A DNA stretch of 64,000 nucleotides from positions 172,937-236,936 of the forward strand of contig NZ_FOUE01000005.1 in assembly GCF_900114775.1 (NCBI RefSeq), in the 5' to 3' direction. Origin of the DNA: Marinobacter zhejiangensis (GTDB lineage: Bacteria > Pseudomonadota > Gammaproteobacteria > Pseudomonadales > Oleiphilaceae). A program made the translations under genes and the position numbers. Below the pieces are notes generated by a model. That model was not told the DNA's origin. It searched no databases and saw only the letters and a list, made by a program, of their open reading frames with translations. Below, one piece after another: positions 1-8,324 of the stretch; positions within the stretch are counted from its first letter, which is position 1; each line of letters opens with the position of its first letter.

Positions 1-620
1 TCAAAGGCTTCAGCGATATTGCGATAGTGGCGGGTCTTATCCCGCATGCGGCCGGCAAACGCCGAGGTCAGATAGAAATCGGGAAGGGTATCCACCTGCA
101 CGCCGATGTGGTGGTACTGGAACACCGCCATAGTCGGGACAGACTCCAGTTGCGTCGAATCAAACGCAATCTGCCACTGTTCGCGCTGGTAGGGACCAAA
201 CATGACCACTTGATCGTTAATGACTTCGCCAGTGGAGTCACGCATGTAGGCGAAGGTTTTGTCGTAGGGTACCCGCAGCATCACATCGGCGATGCGAGTC
301 TTGGCCAGATAGTGGCCCTTCCAGACGTTGTTGCGCAGGTCGTCTTCCAGGGTTTCATCCGGCACAATCCAGTGAACCCGGAACTCGACGCCCATGGCCG
401 CCGCTATCTGGCGCCCCAGCTCCACATCCACCCCCGCCGGCTCATCATCCTGCAGGTAAGAATATGGCGGGAAGTTCTGGTACACACCGACATTCAGGTA
501 GCCGGATTCCAGGATCGCATCGTAGGTGCGATCCGGCGGACCAAGCTGCTCGTTCTGTGCCAGCAGTGGTCCACTGAACAGGACCATAACCAGCAAGAAC
601 AGGTAACGGGAATTCCACAT
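1..620 (-). CDS. Quinoprotein-associated periplasmic substrate-binding protein (partial, C-terminus off the left edge)
   Basis: I translated this from the minus strand. It starts at an ATG at 620 behind a strong GGAGGA ribosome binding site and runs without a stop to the window edge, so only about 206 N-terminal residues are seen. A signal peptide (about residues 1-20, ending LLA) is followed by a domain typical of bacterial extracellular solute-binding family 3, with a NVGVYQNFPPYSY segment and a GVDVELGRQIAAAMG segment. Proteins of this type (XoxJ/MxaJ-like) accompany PQQ dehydrogenases and are thought to help dehydrogenase maturation or cytochrome interaction rather than transport. It lies 46 bp downstream of the cytochrome c gene and is probably co-transcribed with it. 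The ligand is unknown. Confidence 0.85.
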   Translation of the reverse strand, partial: MWNSRYLFLLVMVLFSGPLLAQNEQLGPPDRTYDAILESGYLNVGVYQNFPPYSYLQDDEPAGVDVELGRQIAAAMGVEFRVHWIVPDETLEDDLRNNVWKGHYLAKTRIADVMLRVPYDKTFAYMRDSTGEVINDQVVMFGPYQREQWQIAFDSTQLESVPTMAVFQYHHIGVQVDTLPDFYLTSAFAGRMRDKTRHYRNIAEAF

Positions 621-666
621 AACACGTCCTCCTGGGCCACGGCCCTGACTTTGCCCTAAGGCCGGA

Positions 667-1095
667 TTACTCCGGCTGGGGCAGTGACTCAAGGTAGGTG
701 CGGATGGACCAGATAGAAGTCTGGTTCAGACTGTTCTTGAACGACGGCATGCCCCGCTCAGTGCCATTCATCACCCGACCGATGAAATATTCGTCATCCC
801 ATTCGCTCAGGAGGCGCAGGTCCGGCGTCAGACCACCGGACATGGCTTCGATACCATGACAGCCAGCACAGTTGCCCGCATACCCACTCTTGCCGACATT
901 GATAGCCTCGGCGTTCAGCTCTCCATGCTCGTTCCCGTCACGGAACGGATTCTCCAGCAGTGCTTCACGCCCCAGATCAGGCAGGGAGCCATTGTCCACC
1001 GGTTGCGGTGTCACGTTGCCATGCCCGGAAGCCAGACCGGCTCCACTCACCAGAGCTGCGGCAACCAGGGCCTTGAGTGAAGTTGAAACTGCCAT
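667..1095 (-). CDS. Periplasmic cytochrome c550-like electron acceptor of the PQQ ethanol dehydrogenase
   Basis: This 142-residue protein has a signal peptide (about residues 1-24) and one heme c site, CAGCH at residues 76-80. A Met at about residue 116 in TERGMPSF is the likely distal heme ligand. It resembles ExaB/PedF, which takes electrons from the quinoprotein ethanol dehydrogenase and passes them towards the terminal oxidase. Here the gene is divergent from exaA and shares a 371-bp intergenic region with it, whereas in Pseudomonas aeruginosa exaB is also adjacent to exaA. Electron transfer from ExaA is inferred from position and family. The symbol is left blank because class-I cytochromes of this size are hard to tell apart. 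Confidence 0.85.
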   Translation of the reverse strand: MAVSTSLKALVAAALVSGAGLASGHGNVTPQPVDNGSLPDLGREALLENPFRDGNEHGELNAEAINVGKSGYAGNCAGCHGIEAMSGGLTPDLRLLSEWDDEYFIGRVMNGTERGMPSFKNSLNQTSIWSIRTYLESLPQPE

Positions 1096-1466
1096 AACGA
1101 ATACCTCTACTTGAAACTGTCTCTACCGGCAAGGGAAACAAACGGACTTACCAGCGACCTGCATCCAGTCTAAGAATCCCGCCACCGCAACCGAATTCCA
1201 CTTTGGAGGCTTAGTCGTAGTTCCTTAGTAGTAGCCTCGGAGTCCCCACGCCAAAGCAGCACAACCAACAACCCCGGGCGAATACCTGCAGCAATTCAAG
1301 GCGCTGCAGCCACCAAAGGAACTTTTCCCGGTTTTTAGCGGCATTTTCCCGGTTTTCCCGTGCCAATTTCCGTCGCAAGCCGCTCGTCTCAGCACCAATA
1401 TTCAAGCCGGATCGCGCAACCAATCTGCGCATTTCACAGCAGCAACCCAAACCAAGGGGAAACACA
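1096..1466. promoter_or_regulatory. Divergent regulatory region between the cytochrome c gene and exaA
   Basis: This 371-bp stretch has no convincing gene. It must carry the promoters for exaA (rightward) and for the cytochrome/binding-protein pair (leftward). Visible features are a pair of identical 13-bp direct repeats at 1323-1335 and 1344-1356, listed separately, and a CCTTAGT element at 1223-1229 that resembles elements in two other intergenic regions of this locus. I could not pick a convincing sigma-70 -35/-10 pair, which would fit activator-dependent promoters. Confidence 0.5.
1323..1356. repeat. Two 13-bp direct repeats 21 bp apart upstream of exaA
   Basis: TTTTCCCGGTTTT occurs at 1323-1335 and again at 1344-1356. 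A partial third copy (TTTTCCCG) begins at 1353. The 21-bp period equals two helical turns, so two protein dimers could bind on the same DNA face. The exaA start codon lies about 110 bp downstream. A site for the NarL/ExaE-type regulators encoded in this locus is a reasonable guess, but it is only an inference. Confidence 0.45.
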
Positions 1467-3323
1467 ATGAGAACAAACACAGCAACGCGCCCCCTGATCC
1501 GGGCGATGGGACTGGCCCTGACCATGACCTCCAGCGCGGCTCTGACAACCAATGCCCTCGCCAGCGAAGTGACTTGGGAGGACATCCTGAACGACGCGGA
1601 AACCACCGAAAATGTCCTGATGTACGGCATTGGCCCCAAAGCCCAGCGCTACAGCCCAATGACCACCGTCAACACCACCAACGTCGAGCGCCTGGTGCCC
1701 GCCTACTCGTTCTCCTTTGGTGACGAAAAGCAACGCGGCCAGGAATCCCAAGCCCTGGTGCACGACGGCATGGTCTACGTCACCGGCTCATACTCACGCC
1801 TGTTTGCACTGGATGCCCGCACCGGGGAAATGGTCTGGGAATACAGCCACCGACTGCCGAGCGATATCCGCCCCTGTTGCGATGTGGTTAACCGGGGCGC
1901 CGCCATTTTTGGCAACAAGGTGTTCTTTGGCACCCTGGATGCGGGCATCGTCGCGCTCGACAAAGACACCGGCGAGGTTATCTGGCGAGAGAAGTTTGAG
2001 GACCATACCGCCGGCTACACCATGACCGGAGCCCCTACCCTGATCAAAGATCAGGAAACCGGGAAAGTGCTGCTGATCCACGGTTCATCTGGAGACGAGT
2101 TTGGCGTGGTCGGCAAGCTCTACGCCCGCGACCCCGACACCGGCGAGGAAATCTGGATGCGGCCGTTTGTCGAAGGTCATTATGGCCGCCTCCATGGCGA
2201 GCGCAGTACACCAACCGGTGACCCGGATGCCCCCAGCTGGCCCGACGACCCCAACAGCGAAACCGGCAAGGTTGAGGCCTGGAGTCATGGCGGTGGCGCA
2301 CCCTGGCAGAGTGCGAGTTTCGACGTCGAGACCAACACCATCATCGTTGGTGCCGGTAACCCGGCCCCCTGGAACACCTGGGAGCGCACGTCCGAAGGCG
2401 GTGACCCCCACGACTACGACAACCTCTATACCTCTGGCCAGGTAGCCGTCGATCCCAGTACCGGTGAGGTGAAGTGGTTCTACCAGCACACCCCGAACGA
2501 TGCCTGGGATTTCTCCGGCAACAACGAGCTGGTGCTGTTCGAATACAGCGAAGACGGTGACACCGTCAAAGCAACCGCCCACGCCGATCGCAACGGTTTC
2601 TTCTACGTGGTGGACCGTGAGACCGGTGAGTTCCAGAAAGGCTTCCCGTTCGTAGACGGCATCACCTGGGCTACCGGTATTGACCCCGACACCGGCCGCC
2701 CCATGGAGGTTGATGGCCAGCGCCCGCCGGCACCGGAGCCTGGCGAAACCCGTGGCGAGTCCATTGAAGTATCTCCCCCCTTCCTTGGCGGCAAGAACTG
2801 GAACCCGATGGCCTACAACCAGGAGACCGGCCTGTTCTACATCCCGGCCAACCACTGGATGGAGGACTACTGGACCGAAGAGGTGACCTACAACCGGGGC
2901 GCGGCTTATCTGGGCCAGGGGTTCCGGATCAAGCGTCTGTTCGATGATCACGTCGGCACCTTGCGGGCCATGAATCCGTTGACCGGCGAGATTGTCTGGG
3001 AGCACAAAGAAGAGATGCCGCTGTGGGCTGGCGTGCTGACCACCCGGGGCGGCCTGGTCTTCACCGGCACTGGGGATGGCTACTTCAAGGCGTTCCACGC
3101 TGAGACCGGCGAAGAACTGTGGTCGTTCCAGACCGGTTCCGGAATCATTTCCTCCCCCATTACGTGGGAAATGGATGGCGAGCAGTACATCGGTGTGGTG
3201 TCTGGCTATGGCGGGGCCGTTCCCCTGTGGGGCGGCGACATGGCAGAGCTGACCCGGGTTATCTCCCAAGGCGGTTCATTCTGGGCCTTCAAACTGCCAT
3301 CGTGGATGGAAGCCAGCCGCTGA
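1467..3323 (+). CDS. exaA: PQQ-dependent ethanol dehydrogenase, quinoprotein (calcium type)
   Basis: This periplasmic quinoprotein oxidises primary alcohols to aldehydes and feeds a soluble cytochrome c. It has 618 residues, with a signal peptide of about 32 residues and then an eight-bladed PQQ beta-propeller. The hallmark vicinal cysteines are C137-C138 (RPCCDV). The likely catalytic base is D348 in NDAWDFSG. The residue two further on is Ser350, where lanthanide-dependent XoxF/PedH enzymes have Asp, so a Ca2+ cofactor is predicted. E211 and N298 sit in the usual metal-ligand contexts. The C-terminal half closely resembles P. aeruginosa ExaA as I recall it, including a WNPMAY segment and a PLWGGDMA segment. 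A terminator follows at 3342. Confidence 0.95.
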   Translation: MRTNTATRPLIRAMGLALTMTSSAALTTNALASEVTWEDILNDAETTENVLMYGIGPKAQRYSPMTTVNTTNVERLVPAYSFSFGDEKQRGQESQALVHDGMVYVTGSYSRLFALDARTGEMVWEYSHRLPSDIRPCCDVVNRGAAIFGNKVFFGTLDAGIVALDKDTGEVIWREKFEDHTAGYTMTGAPTLIKDQETGKVLLIHGSSGDEFGVVGKLYARDPDTGEEIWMRPFVEGHYGRLHGERSTPTGDPDAPSWPDDPNSETGKVEAWSHGGGAPWQSASFDVETNTIIVGAGNPAPWNTWERTSEGGDPHDYDNLYTSGQVAVDPSTGEVKWFYQHTPNDAWDFSGNNELVLFEYSEDGDTVKATAHADRNGFFYVVDRETGEFQKGFPFVDGITWATGIDPDTGRPMEVDGQRPPAPEPGETRGESIEVSPPFLGGKNWNPMAYNQETGLFYIPANHWMEDYWTEEVTYNRGAAYLGQGFRIKRLFDDHVGTLRAMNPLTGEIVWEHKEEMPLWAGVLTTRGGLVFTGTGDGYFKAFHAETGEELWSFQTGSGIISSPITWEMDGEQYIGVVSGYGGAVPLWGGDMAELTRVISQGGSFWAFKLPSWMEASR

Positions 3324-3341
3324 TCTCCAGCGTCCGACCAT

Positions 3342-3365
3342 GGCCCGGCATAAGCCGGGCCTTTT
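3342..3365 (+). terminator. Rho-independent terminator after exaA
   Basis: A perfect 8-bp stem, GGCCCGGC (3342-3349) and GCCGGGCC (3354-3361), has an ATAA loop and is followed by TTTT. It begins 18 bp after the exaA stop. It would separate exaA from the pentapeptide-repeat gene, possibly with some read-through because the U-tract is short. Confidence 0.75.
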
Positions 3366-3391
3366 CCCGTGCAGATGCGAGAACCTCCGTG

Positions 3392-4030
3392 ATGAAATCC
3401 ATCGTTACCCTGATCCTCGGGCTGACTCTTCCAGCCAGCCACTTGGCTGACGAATTTCCGATAACCATCAATGGTTGCCTGCTGGCACCGGACACCGTAT
3501 GCCCTGGCGCCGACCTTCGTAACGCCGACCTGAGCAACCTTGATCTCCGCGGGGCCGACCTGAGCCAGGCCGACTTCAGCGGCGCAAACCTGAGCCACAC
3601 CAACCTGCAGGGCGCCAACCTGAACGGCGCCAGACTTCAGCAAATCACTGGACTCAGGCTCAACCTGACCCGAGCATCTGTGCGCGGCGCCGACTTTCAG
3701 CGAGCCAGCCTAAAAGGAATGCAAGGCAGCTACCTGTTCGCCCAGGGCGCGGACTTCAGCGGTTCCGACCTGGCTGGAGCCAACCTGGATTTCAGTCGCT
3801 TCTCCGGTGCCCGGCTGGTCAACGCGAACCTGACCGCCGCCAGCATCGAAATTGCCTGGCTGCCGAAAGCGGATCTCAACGGCGCCACACTCATCGGCGC
3901 CAACCTGCAGGAAGCCAAGCTCGGGGCCGCCAATCTCGCCAACGCCGATCTGACCAATGCGCGTATCCACTACGCCACGTTTGAGGGGACCTATATGGAG
4001 GGCTGCCAGGCCTGCCCGTTCGACTGGTGA
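3392..4030 (+). CDS. Secreted pentapeptide-repeat protein of the ethanol-oxidation locus
   Basis: I chose the ATG at 3392, which gives 212 residues and a clear signal peptide (about residues 1-19, ending SHLA); a longer frame upstream overlaps exaA and looks spurious. From about residue 30 to 200 the protein is made of A(D/N)LxX pentapeptide repeats such as GADLS, GANLS and GANLN, which fold as a right-handed quadrilateral beta-helix. Cysteines occur at both ends (NGCLLAPDTVC near the N-terminus, EGCQACPFDW at the C-terminus). A pentapeptide-repeat gene also sits beside the quinoprotein genes of the Pseudomonas putida ped cluster. The function is unknown; a structural or assembly role in the periplasm is a guess. 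Confidence 0.85.
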   Translation: MKSIVTLILGLTLPASHLADEFPITINGCLLAPDTVCPGADLRNADLSNLDLRGADLSQADFSGANLSHTNLQGANLNGARLQQITGLRLNLTRASVRGADFQRASLKGMQGSYLFAQGADFSGSDLAGANLDFSRFSGARLVNANLTAASIEIAWLPKADLNGATLIGANLQEAKLGAANLANADLTNARIHYATFEGTYMEGCQACPFDW

Positions 4031-4048
4031 CCCGGCGGAATCACTGCC

Positions 4049-4693
4049 TCAGGTACTGGATTGCCCAAAGCGGACAAGACCGGCATCCACCGCCAGATGA
4101 ACGAGTTCAATGGACGAAGAGACCTGGAGTTTGCTCTTGAGCATCGCCAGGTGATTGGACACGGTCTTGTTGCTGATGCACAGGCGACGGGCGATCCCGG
4201 CAATCGCTTCGCCCCGGGTAAACATCAGCAACACTTCCATTTCCCGCTGGGTCATGTCCCGCAAGCGGTGATCCAGCGGACCTTCCTCATTCATCGCCAG
4301 CCGGGTGGCGATGGCATGTTCAATGTAGGGCTGTCCCTGGGCCAGCCGTTGCACCGCCCCCACCAACTCTTCCGGCGCGCAGTTCTTGGACACAAACCCC
4401 AGCGCACCCACATCCAGCGCCTGACGCACCATCGGCAGCTCGTCGTGCATGGTAAAGAACAAAATCCGCGCCTTGGGCCAACGCTGGCGAAGCCGCCGGG
4501 CCACTTCCAACCCCGAGATATCGGGTAACCCCATATCTAGCACCACCACATCCTGCGCACACTCTGCGTAAGTGGTGAGGGCCGCCTGGCCACATTCCGC
4601 CTGCGTAACCTCAGCCCCCGGCAACAACCCACTCAGCAAATGGGCAATGCCCTGGCGCACCACCAGGTGGTCATCCACCAGAAGAATTTTCAT
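4049..4693 (-). CDS. NarL/LuxR-type two-component response regulator (EraR-like)
   Basis: This 214-residue regulator has a receiver domain (about residues 1-120) with acidic residues DD at 7-8, phospho-acceptor D53 in VVVLDMGLP, and K103 in FVSKN. A LuxR-type helix-turn-helix (about 147-205) contains the ISNKTVSNHLAMLKSKL recognition segment. It lies 43 bp downstream of a histidine kinase on the same strand, and the two are very likely a cognate pair. The position resembles EraS-EraR of the P. aeruginosa ethanol-oxidation regulon. Targets are probably genes of this locus. Confidence 0.88.
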   Translation of the reverse strand: MKILLVDDHLVVRQGIAHLLSGLLPGAEVTQAECGQAALTTYAECAQDVVVLDMGLPDISGLEVARRLRQRWPKARILFFTMHDELPMVRQALDVGALGFVSKNCAPEELVGAVQRLAQGQPYIEHAIATRLAMNEEGPLDHRLRDMTQREMEVLLMFTRGEAIAGIARRLCISNKTVSNHLAMLKSKLQVSSSIELVHLAVDAGLVRFGQSST

Positions 4694-4736
4694 AGCACAC
4701 TCCCATCAGGTGAGACATTTGAGGACGACCGATACC

Positions 4737-5942
4737 TTACAGCGGCACGGTCAGATCAATACGTGTTCCCTGACCAACATCGCTGCGGATTTCCATGGTG
4801 GCCCCCAACGTACGGGCTCGCTCCCGCATGGATCGCAACCCCAGCCCGGGGCTGACACTGGCCTGGCAGAAGCCACAGCCATTATCCGTGACCTGCAGAC
4901 GCAGGCCGTCGTGGCCAGTCATCAGGGTCAGCTTTGCGAGGGTCGCGTTGGCATGCCGCGATACGTTGTTCAACGACTCCTGCAGCCAACGGTACAGATT
5001 GGTTTGCGCTTCGCCAGTCAGCTCCGGCAGGTCCTGGTCAACGGACAACTGACAGCGCACGCCGCTCAGCCGCTGCCACCGTTCCACCAGGTGCTGGACC
5101 CCACTCACCAGCCCCAGCTGCTCCATCACCAGCGGGTGCAGGTCTTGCAGCAACAACCGGAAATGTCCCTGCACCGTTTCACAATGCTCAGCAAGCAGTC
5201 GGGCCTGCGCTATCTGGGACGGGTTCAGGGTCGGGTCGTAGACCCAGCCCTGGGCCAGGGCACGAATACCGGTCAGGTACTGCCCAAGGTCGTCATGGAG
5301 GATACGGGCAATGTGGGCCCGCTCGTTGTCCCGCAGTTGCAGCAATTCGTTGAGCAACCGAGACACCGTCTGCTGCTCTGCCTCCAGCGCCGCCGCCATA
5401 TCGTTGAACCGCTCCACCAGGCGATCCAGCTCACTGATACTCTGTGGTGGAAGGCGAGCCGACAACTGACCATGGGCCAGGGTGTCCATGGCTGTCGCGA
5501 GGGTATTCAATGGGGCGGTGCCGCGACGCACCGCCACAAACAGTGCCAGGAAACACAGCCCCATGCCGGTGCCGTAGGCCAGGCTGATCAGCAGAAAGTT
5601 TTCCCAAATCTCTTCCACCTCATCGGACGGATCGGCACGCCAGCCATTGATCACCACTGCCGTACCCGGCTCTGCGCCGGTCACAGCCAGGGTGAACAAC
5701 CCCCGCACGCCGCTTTGCCGGGGAGCTGGCGGTTCGACGGCAGGCCTGAGGTGTCGCAACCCCGCAACAAGACCGCCCGCCAGGGCGCCCGGTGCCGGAA
5801 TCACCCGGGCAACCTGCTCTGCCGATCGTTGCTCACGGGCAATATCCGCCCGCGCCTGCTGCAGGTAGAACACCGCGCCGACCACATAGATCGTGACAAA
5901 GACCGCCAGCAGCACCAGCGCAAGGCGTACATACGCACTCAT
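4737..5942 (-). CDS. Membrane sensor histidine kinase, HisKA_3 type (EraS-like)
   Basis: The start is the ATG at 5942, preceded by GGAG at a good distance, giving 401 residues. Segments in order are TM1 (about 5-27), a short periplasmic sensor loop (about 28-115), TM2 (about 117-138), HAMP (about 140-190), a HisKA_3 dimerisation domain with H216 in ARILHDDLGQ, and an HATPase_c domain with the TDNGCGF N-box region. This is the NarX/DegS-like kinase class that pairs with NarL-type regulators, matching the regulator 43 bp downstream. The signal is unknown; alcohols, aldehydes or a redox cue are plausible from context. Confidence 0.88.
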   Translation of the reverse strand: MSAYVRLALVLLAVFVTIYVVGAVFYLQQARADIAREQRSAEQVARVIPAPGALAGGLVAGLRHLRPAVEPPAPRQSGVRGLFTLAVTGAEPGTAVVINGWRADPSDEVEEIWENFLLISLAYGTGMGLCFLALFVAVRRGTAPLNTLATAMDTLAHGQLSARLPPQSISELDRLVERFNDMAAALEAEQQTVSRLLNELLQLRDNERAHIARILHDDLGQYLTGIRALAQGWVYDPTLNPSQIAQARLLAEHCETVQGHFRLLLQDLHPLVMEQLGLVSGVQHLVERWQRLSGVRCQLSVDQDLPELTGEAQTNLYRWLQESLNNVSRHANATLAKLTLMTGHDGLRLQVTDNGCGFCQASVSPGLGLRSMRERARTLGATMEIRSDVGQGTRIDLTVPL

Positions 5943-6097
5943 TGGGGAACTCCGAAAGGTAGCGCTTTCCATGCTAACGACCGTAGGCCTGACCGGAATA
6001 CTCCTTTAGTACCGCCATAATCGTACTTTCTACATATTCCCGAGTCTGTTGCGGATCTTCTAAGCTCAGGAAAAGAAAATAGAAAAGGCCTTCATTC
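5943..6097. promoter_or_regulatory. Divergent promoter region between the histidine kinase and the PQQ-associated transporter genes
   Basis: These 155 bp separate the kinase gene from the ped-type operon. At 6004-6010 there is CTTTAGT followed by AC, similar to elements at 1223 and 12278 in the other divergent regions of the locus. I see no classical sigma-70 promoter. Confidence 0.4.
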
Positions 6098-7303
6098 ATG
6101 CCATACCCTGTTGACCGGCTGAGCACGCCAGCCCTGCGCCTACTGACCACCTTCGCCCTCGTCATGCTGCCCTGGCTGTCAGCCCAGGCTGCCAATGACG
6201 CTCTGGACGTTCGCATCGGCTATATCCAGTGGGTGCCGGACCGGGGCCCGGTGCTGTCCAACGTCATTCCCGAGCCAGAAGATGCTGGCTTGCAGGGCGC
6301 GCAACTGGCCATCGCCGACAACAACACCACCGGCCGCTTTCTGAATCAGCATTACCAGCTGGAGTCCGACATTGCCGCCTCCCCGGAAGATGCCCTGGCA
6401 GCCATGGACCGCATGCTCGCTGAAGGCCTGACGCTTTTCGTGGTCCGCGCGCCCGCTGACACGCTGTTGGCCCTGACCGAAAAGGCCGGTGACCAGGCCC
6501 TGGTGTTCAACGCCGGCGCCCAGGACAACGTACTGCGCCAGCAGGAATGCCCGACGCAGCTACTTCATACCATTCCCAGCTACGCGATGATCACCGACGC
6601 CCTGGCCCAGTGGCTCAATCAACGGCGCTGGCGCGATGTGCTGCTGATCACCGGAACCACCGACGAAGACCAGCAGTGGGCTGCCAGCTTCCGCCGTGCA
6701 GCCCAGCGTTTTGGCGTGACCATTGTGGCGGATAAGCCCTGGACGTTTGAGGCTGACCTGCGGCGAACCGCTTCCCGTGAACTGCCCCTGTTCACCCAGA
6801 CCGACGACGAATATGACGCTGTAGTGGTCGCCGATGTGCGCGGCGATTTTGGCGAATATGTGCCCTTTAACACCTGGCTCCCCCGCCCGGTCGTAGGCAC
6901 CCAGGGCATGACCCCGTTGACCTGGCACCAGGTGGTCGAGAGCTGGGGCGCGGCACAGCTGCATAGCCGTTTCAACGAACAGGCGGAGCGCCACATGAAC
7001 AGCGAAGACTATGCCGCCTGGGCGGCGGTACGTTCCATTGGCACCGCAGTGACCCAGCTCAGCGACAGTGATGCCAGCGACATTCGTGCCTTCCTGTTCT
7101 CTGACAAATTCCAGCTGGCCGCGTTCAAAGGACGCAAGCTCAGCTACCGGGGCTGGAACGGCCAGCTTCGCCAGCCGATCCCGCTGGTCCACCCCCGGGG
7201 GCTGGTGGCTACAGCACCGATCGAAGGCTTTATTCACCCGAACACTGAAATGGACACTCTGGGATTCGACGAGCCGGAAAGCACTTGCGACATCCAGCCC
7301 TGA
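6098..7303 (+). CDS. PQQ-associated ABC transporter substrate-binding protein
   Basis: This 401-residue protein has a signal peptide ending near residue 31 (SAQA) and a fold like branched-chain amino-acid binding proteins, with a GLQGAQLAIADNN segment near the start. It matches, from memory, the TIGR03863 group of binding proteins found only beside PQQ-dependent alcohol oxidation genes. It heads a four-gene run with a beta-propeller protein, an ABC ATPase and an ABC permease. That permease is of the ABC-2 export type, so the binding protein may be a sensor or accessory rather than an importer component. The substrate is unknown. Confidence 0.85.
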   Translation: MPYPVDRLSTPALRLLTTFALVMLPWLSAQAANDALDVRIGYIQWVPDRGPVLSNVIPEPEDAGLQGAQLAIADNNTTGRFLNQHYQLESDIAASPEDALAAMDRMLAEGLTLFVVRAPADTLLALTEKAGDQALVFNAGAQDNVLRQQECPTQLLHTIPSYAMITDALAQWLNQRRWRDVLLITGTTDEDQQWAASFRRAAQRFGVTIVADKPWTFEADLRRTASRELPLFTQTDDEYDAVVVADVRGDFGEYVPFNTWLPRPVVGTQGMTPLTWHQVVESWGAAQLHSRFNEQAERHMNSEDYAAWAAVRSIGTAVTQLSDSDASDIRAFLFSDKFQLAAFKGRKLSYRGWNGQLRQPIPLVHPRGLVATAPIEGFIHPNTEMDTLGFDEPESTCDIQP

Positions 7304-7349
7304 CCAACCCCAGAGACAGCGATAGACAACGACAACAAGGAGCACGAAG

Positions 7350-8324
7350 ATGAAACTGCCATTTACAACCGCCGCCCTGGCCGCCATGATCGGGCTGTCT
7401 GCCCCTGCGGCCGCCAGCCTGGCCTATGTATCGAACGAAAAGGACAACACCATTTCGGTGATCGATACCAACACCCAGGAAGTCATCGATACCATTGACG
7501 TTGGCCAGCGCCCCCGCGGCATCCTGCTGTCAAAGGACTTCACCCGGCTGTATATCTGTGCCAGTGACGACGACACCGTACAGGTGATGGACCTGGCCAC
7601 CCGCCGCATCATCGACACCCTGCCCTCCGGCGAAGACCCAGAGCAGTTCTCCCTTCATCCCAACAACCGCCACCTGTACATCGCCAATGAGGACGATGCC
7701 ATCGTGACCGTGGTGGACGTTGAAACCAAAGACGTACTCGCGCAGATCGACGTCGGTGTCGAACCGGAAGGCATGGCGGTCAGCCCTGATGGTCGTTGGG
7801 CCGTCAACACCAGCGAAACCTCCAGCATGCTGCACTGGATTGACACCACCGACTTTGAGATCAAGCGGAACATGGTTGTCGGCCAGCGTCCCCGCCATGT
7901 CGAGTTCAGCCGCGACAGCAAGATCGCCTGGGCATCGGCAGAGATCGGCGGCACCGTTCACATCATCGACGTGGATAACCTCGAAGAGATCAAGCAGCTG
8001 ACGTTCCAGATTCGCGGAGTTAACCAGGATAAGGTGCAACCGGTGGGCATCGAACTCACCTCCGATGGCCGCTACGCCTTCGTGGCACTGGGGCCCGCCA
8101 ACCACGTTGCGGTGGTCGATGCACAAACTTACGAGGTACTGGACTACCTGCTGGTGGGCAGCCGGGTCTGGCAGCTGGACCTGAACGCGGATGAAAGCCA
8201 GCTCTATACCACTAACGGCGTGTCTGGGGATGTCTCGGTGATTGATGTCGAGTCGCTGAAGGTGCTCAAGTCCATCCCGGTAGGACGCTACCCCTGGGGC
8301 GTCGTGATCGACCCGAACTCATGA
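7350..8324 (+). CDS. PQQ-associated periplasmic YVTN-type beta-propeller protein
   Basis: This 324-residue protein has a signal peptide ending near residue 22 and then about seven YVTN-like repeats. Typical elements are NTISVIDT, TVQVMDLATR, IVTVVDVETK, TVHIIDVDN, HVAVVDAQT and DVSVIDVES, each followed by a VGxxPxG turn. It matches the PQQ-dependent-catabolism beta-propeller group (TIGR03866, from memory). It sits 46 bp after the binding protein and overlaps the ATPase by 4 bp (ATGA), so it is translationally coupled. Its role is unknown; it may scaffold the exporter or the dehydrogenase in the periplasm. Confidence 0.88.
   Translation: MKLPFTTAALAAMIGLSAPAAASLAYVSNEKDNTISVIDTNTQEVIDTIDVGQRPRGILLSKDFTRLYICASDDDTVQVMDLATRRIIDTLPSGEDPEQFSLHPNNRHLYIANEDDAIVTVVDVETKDVLAQIDVGVEPEGMAVSPDGRWAVNTSETSSMLHWIDTTDFEIKRNMVVGQRPRHVEFSRDSKIAWASAEIGGTVHIIDVDNLEEIKQLTFQIRGVNQDKVQPVGIELTSDGRYAFVALGPANHVAVVDAQTYEVLDYLLVGSRVWQLDLNADESQLYTTNGVSGDVSVIDVESLKVLKSIPVGRYPWGVVIDPNS

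Noticed and set aside
27..659. 210-residue plus-strand frame at the left edge
   Set aside because: The minus strand encodes a convincing periplasmic binding protein with a strong ribosome binding site over the same bases.
2085..3269. 394-residue open frame antisense to exaA
   Set aside because: It lies wholly opposite a clear PQQ dehydrogenase gene. Long antisense frames are common in high-GC coding DNA, and the peptide shows no family features.
1467..3323. XoxF-type lanthanide methanol dehydrogenase
   Set aside because: The residue two after the catalytic Asp is Ser, and the C-terminal half matches ExaA-type ethanol dehydrogenase better.
4572..6020. 482-residue plus-strand frame across the kinase and regulator
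   Set aside because: It is opposite two well-supported two-component genes; its Gln/His-rich composition is typical of an antisense shadow.
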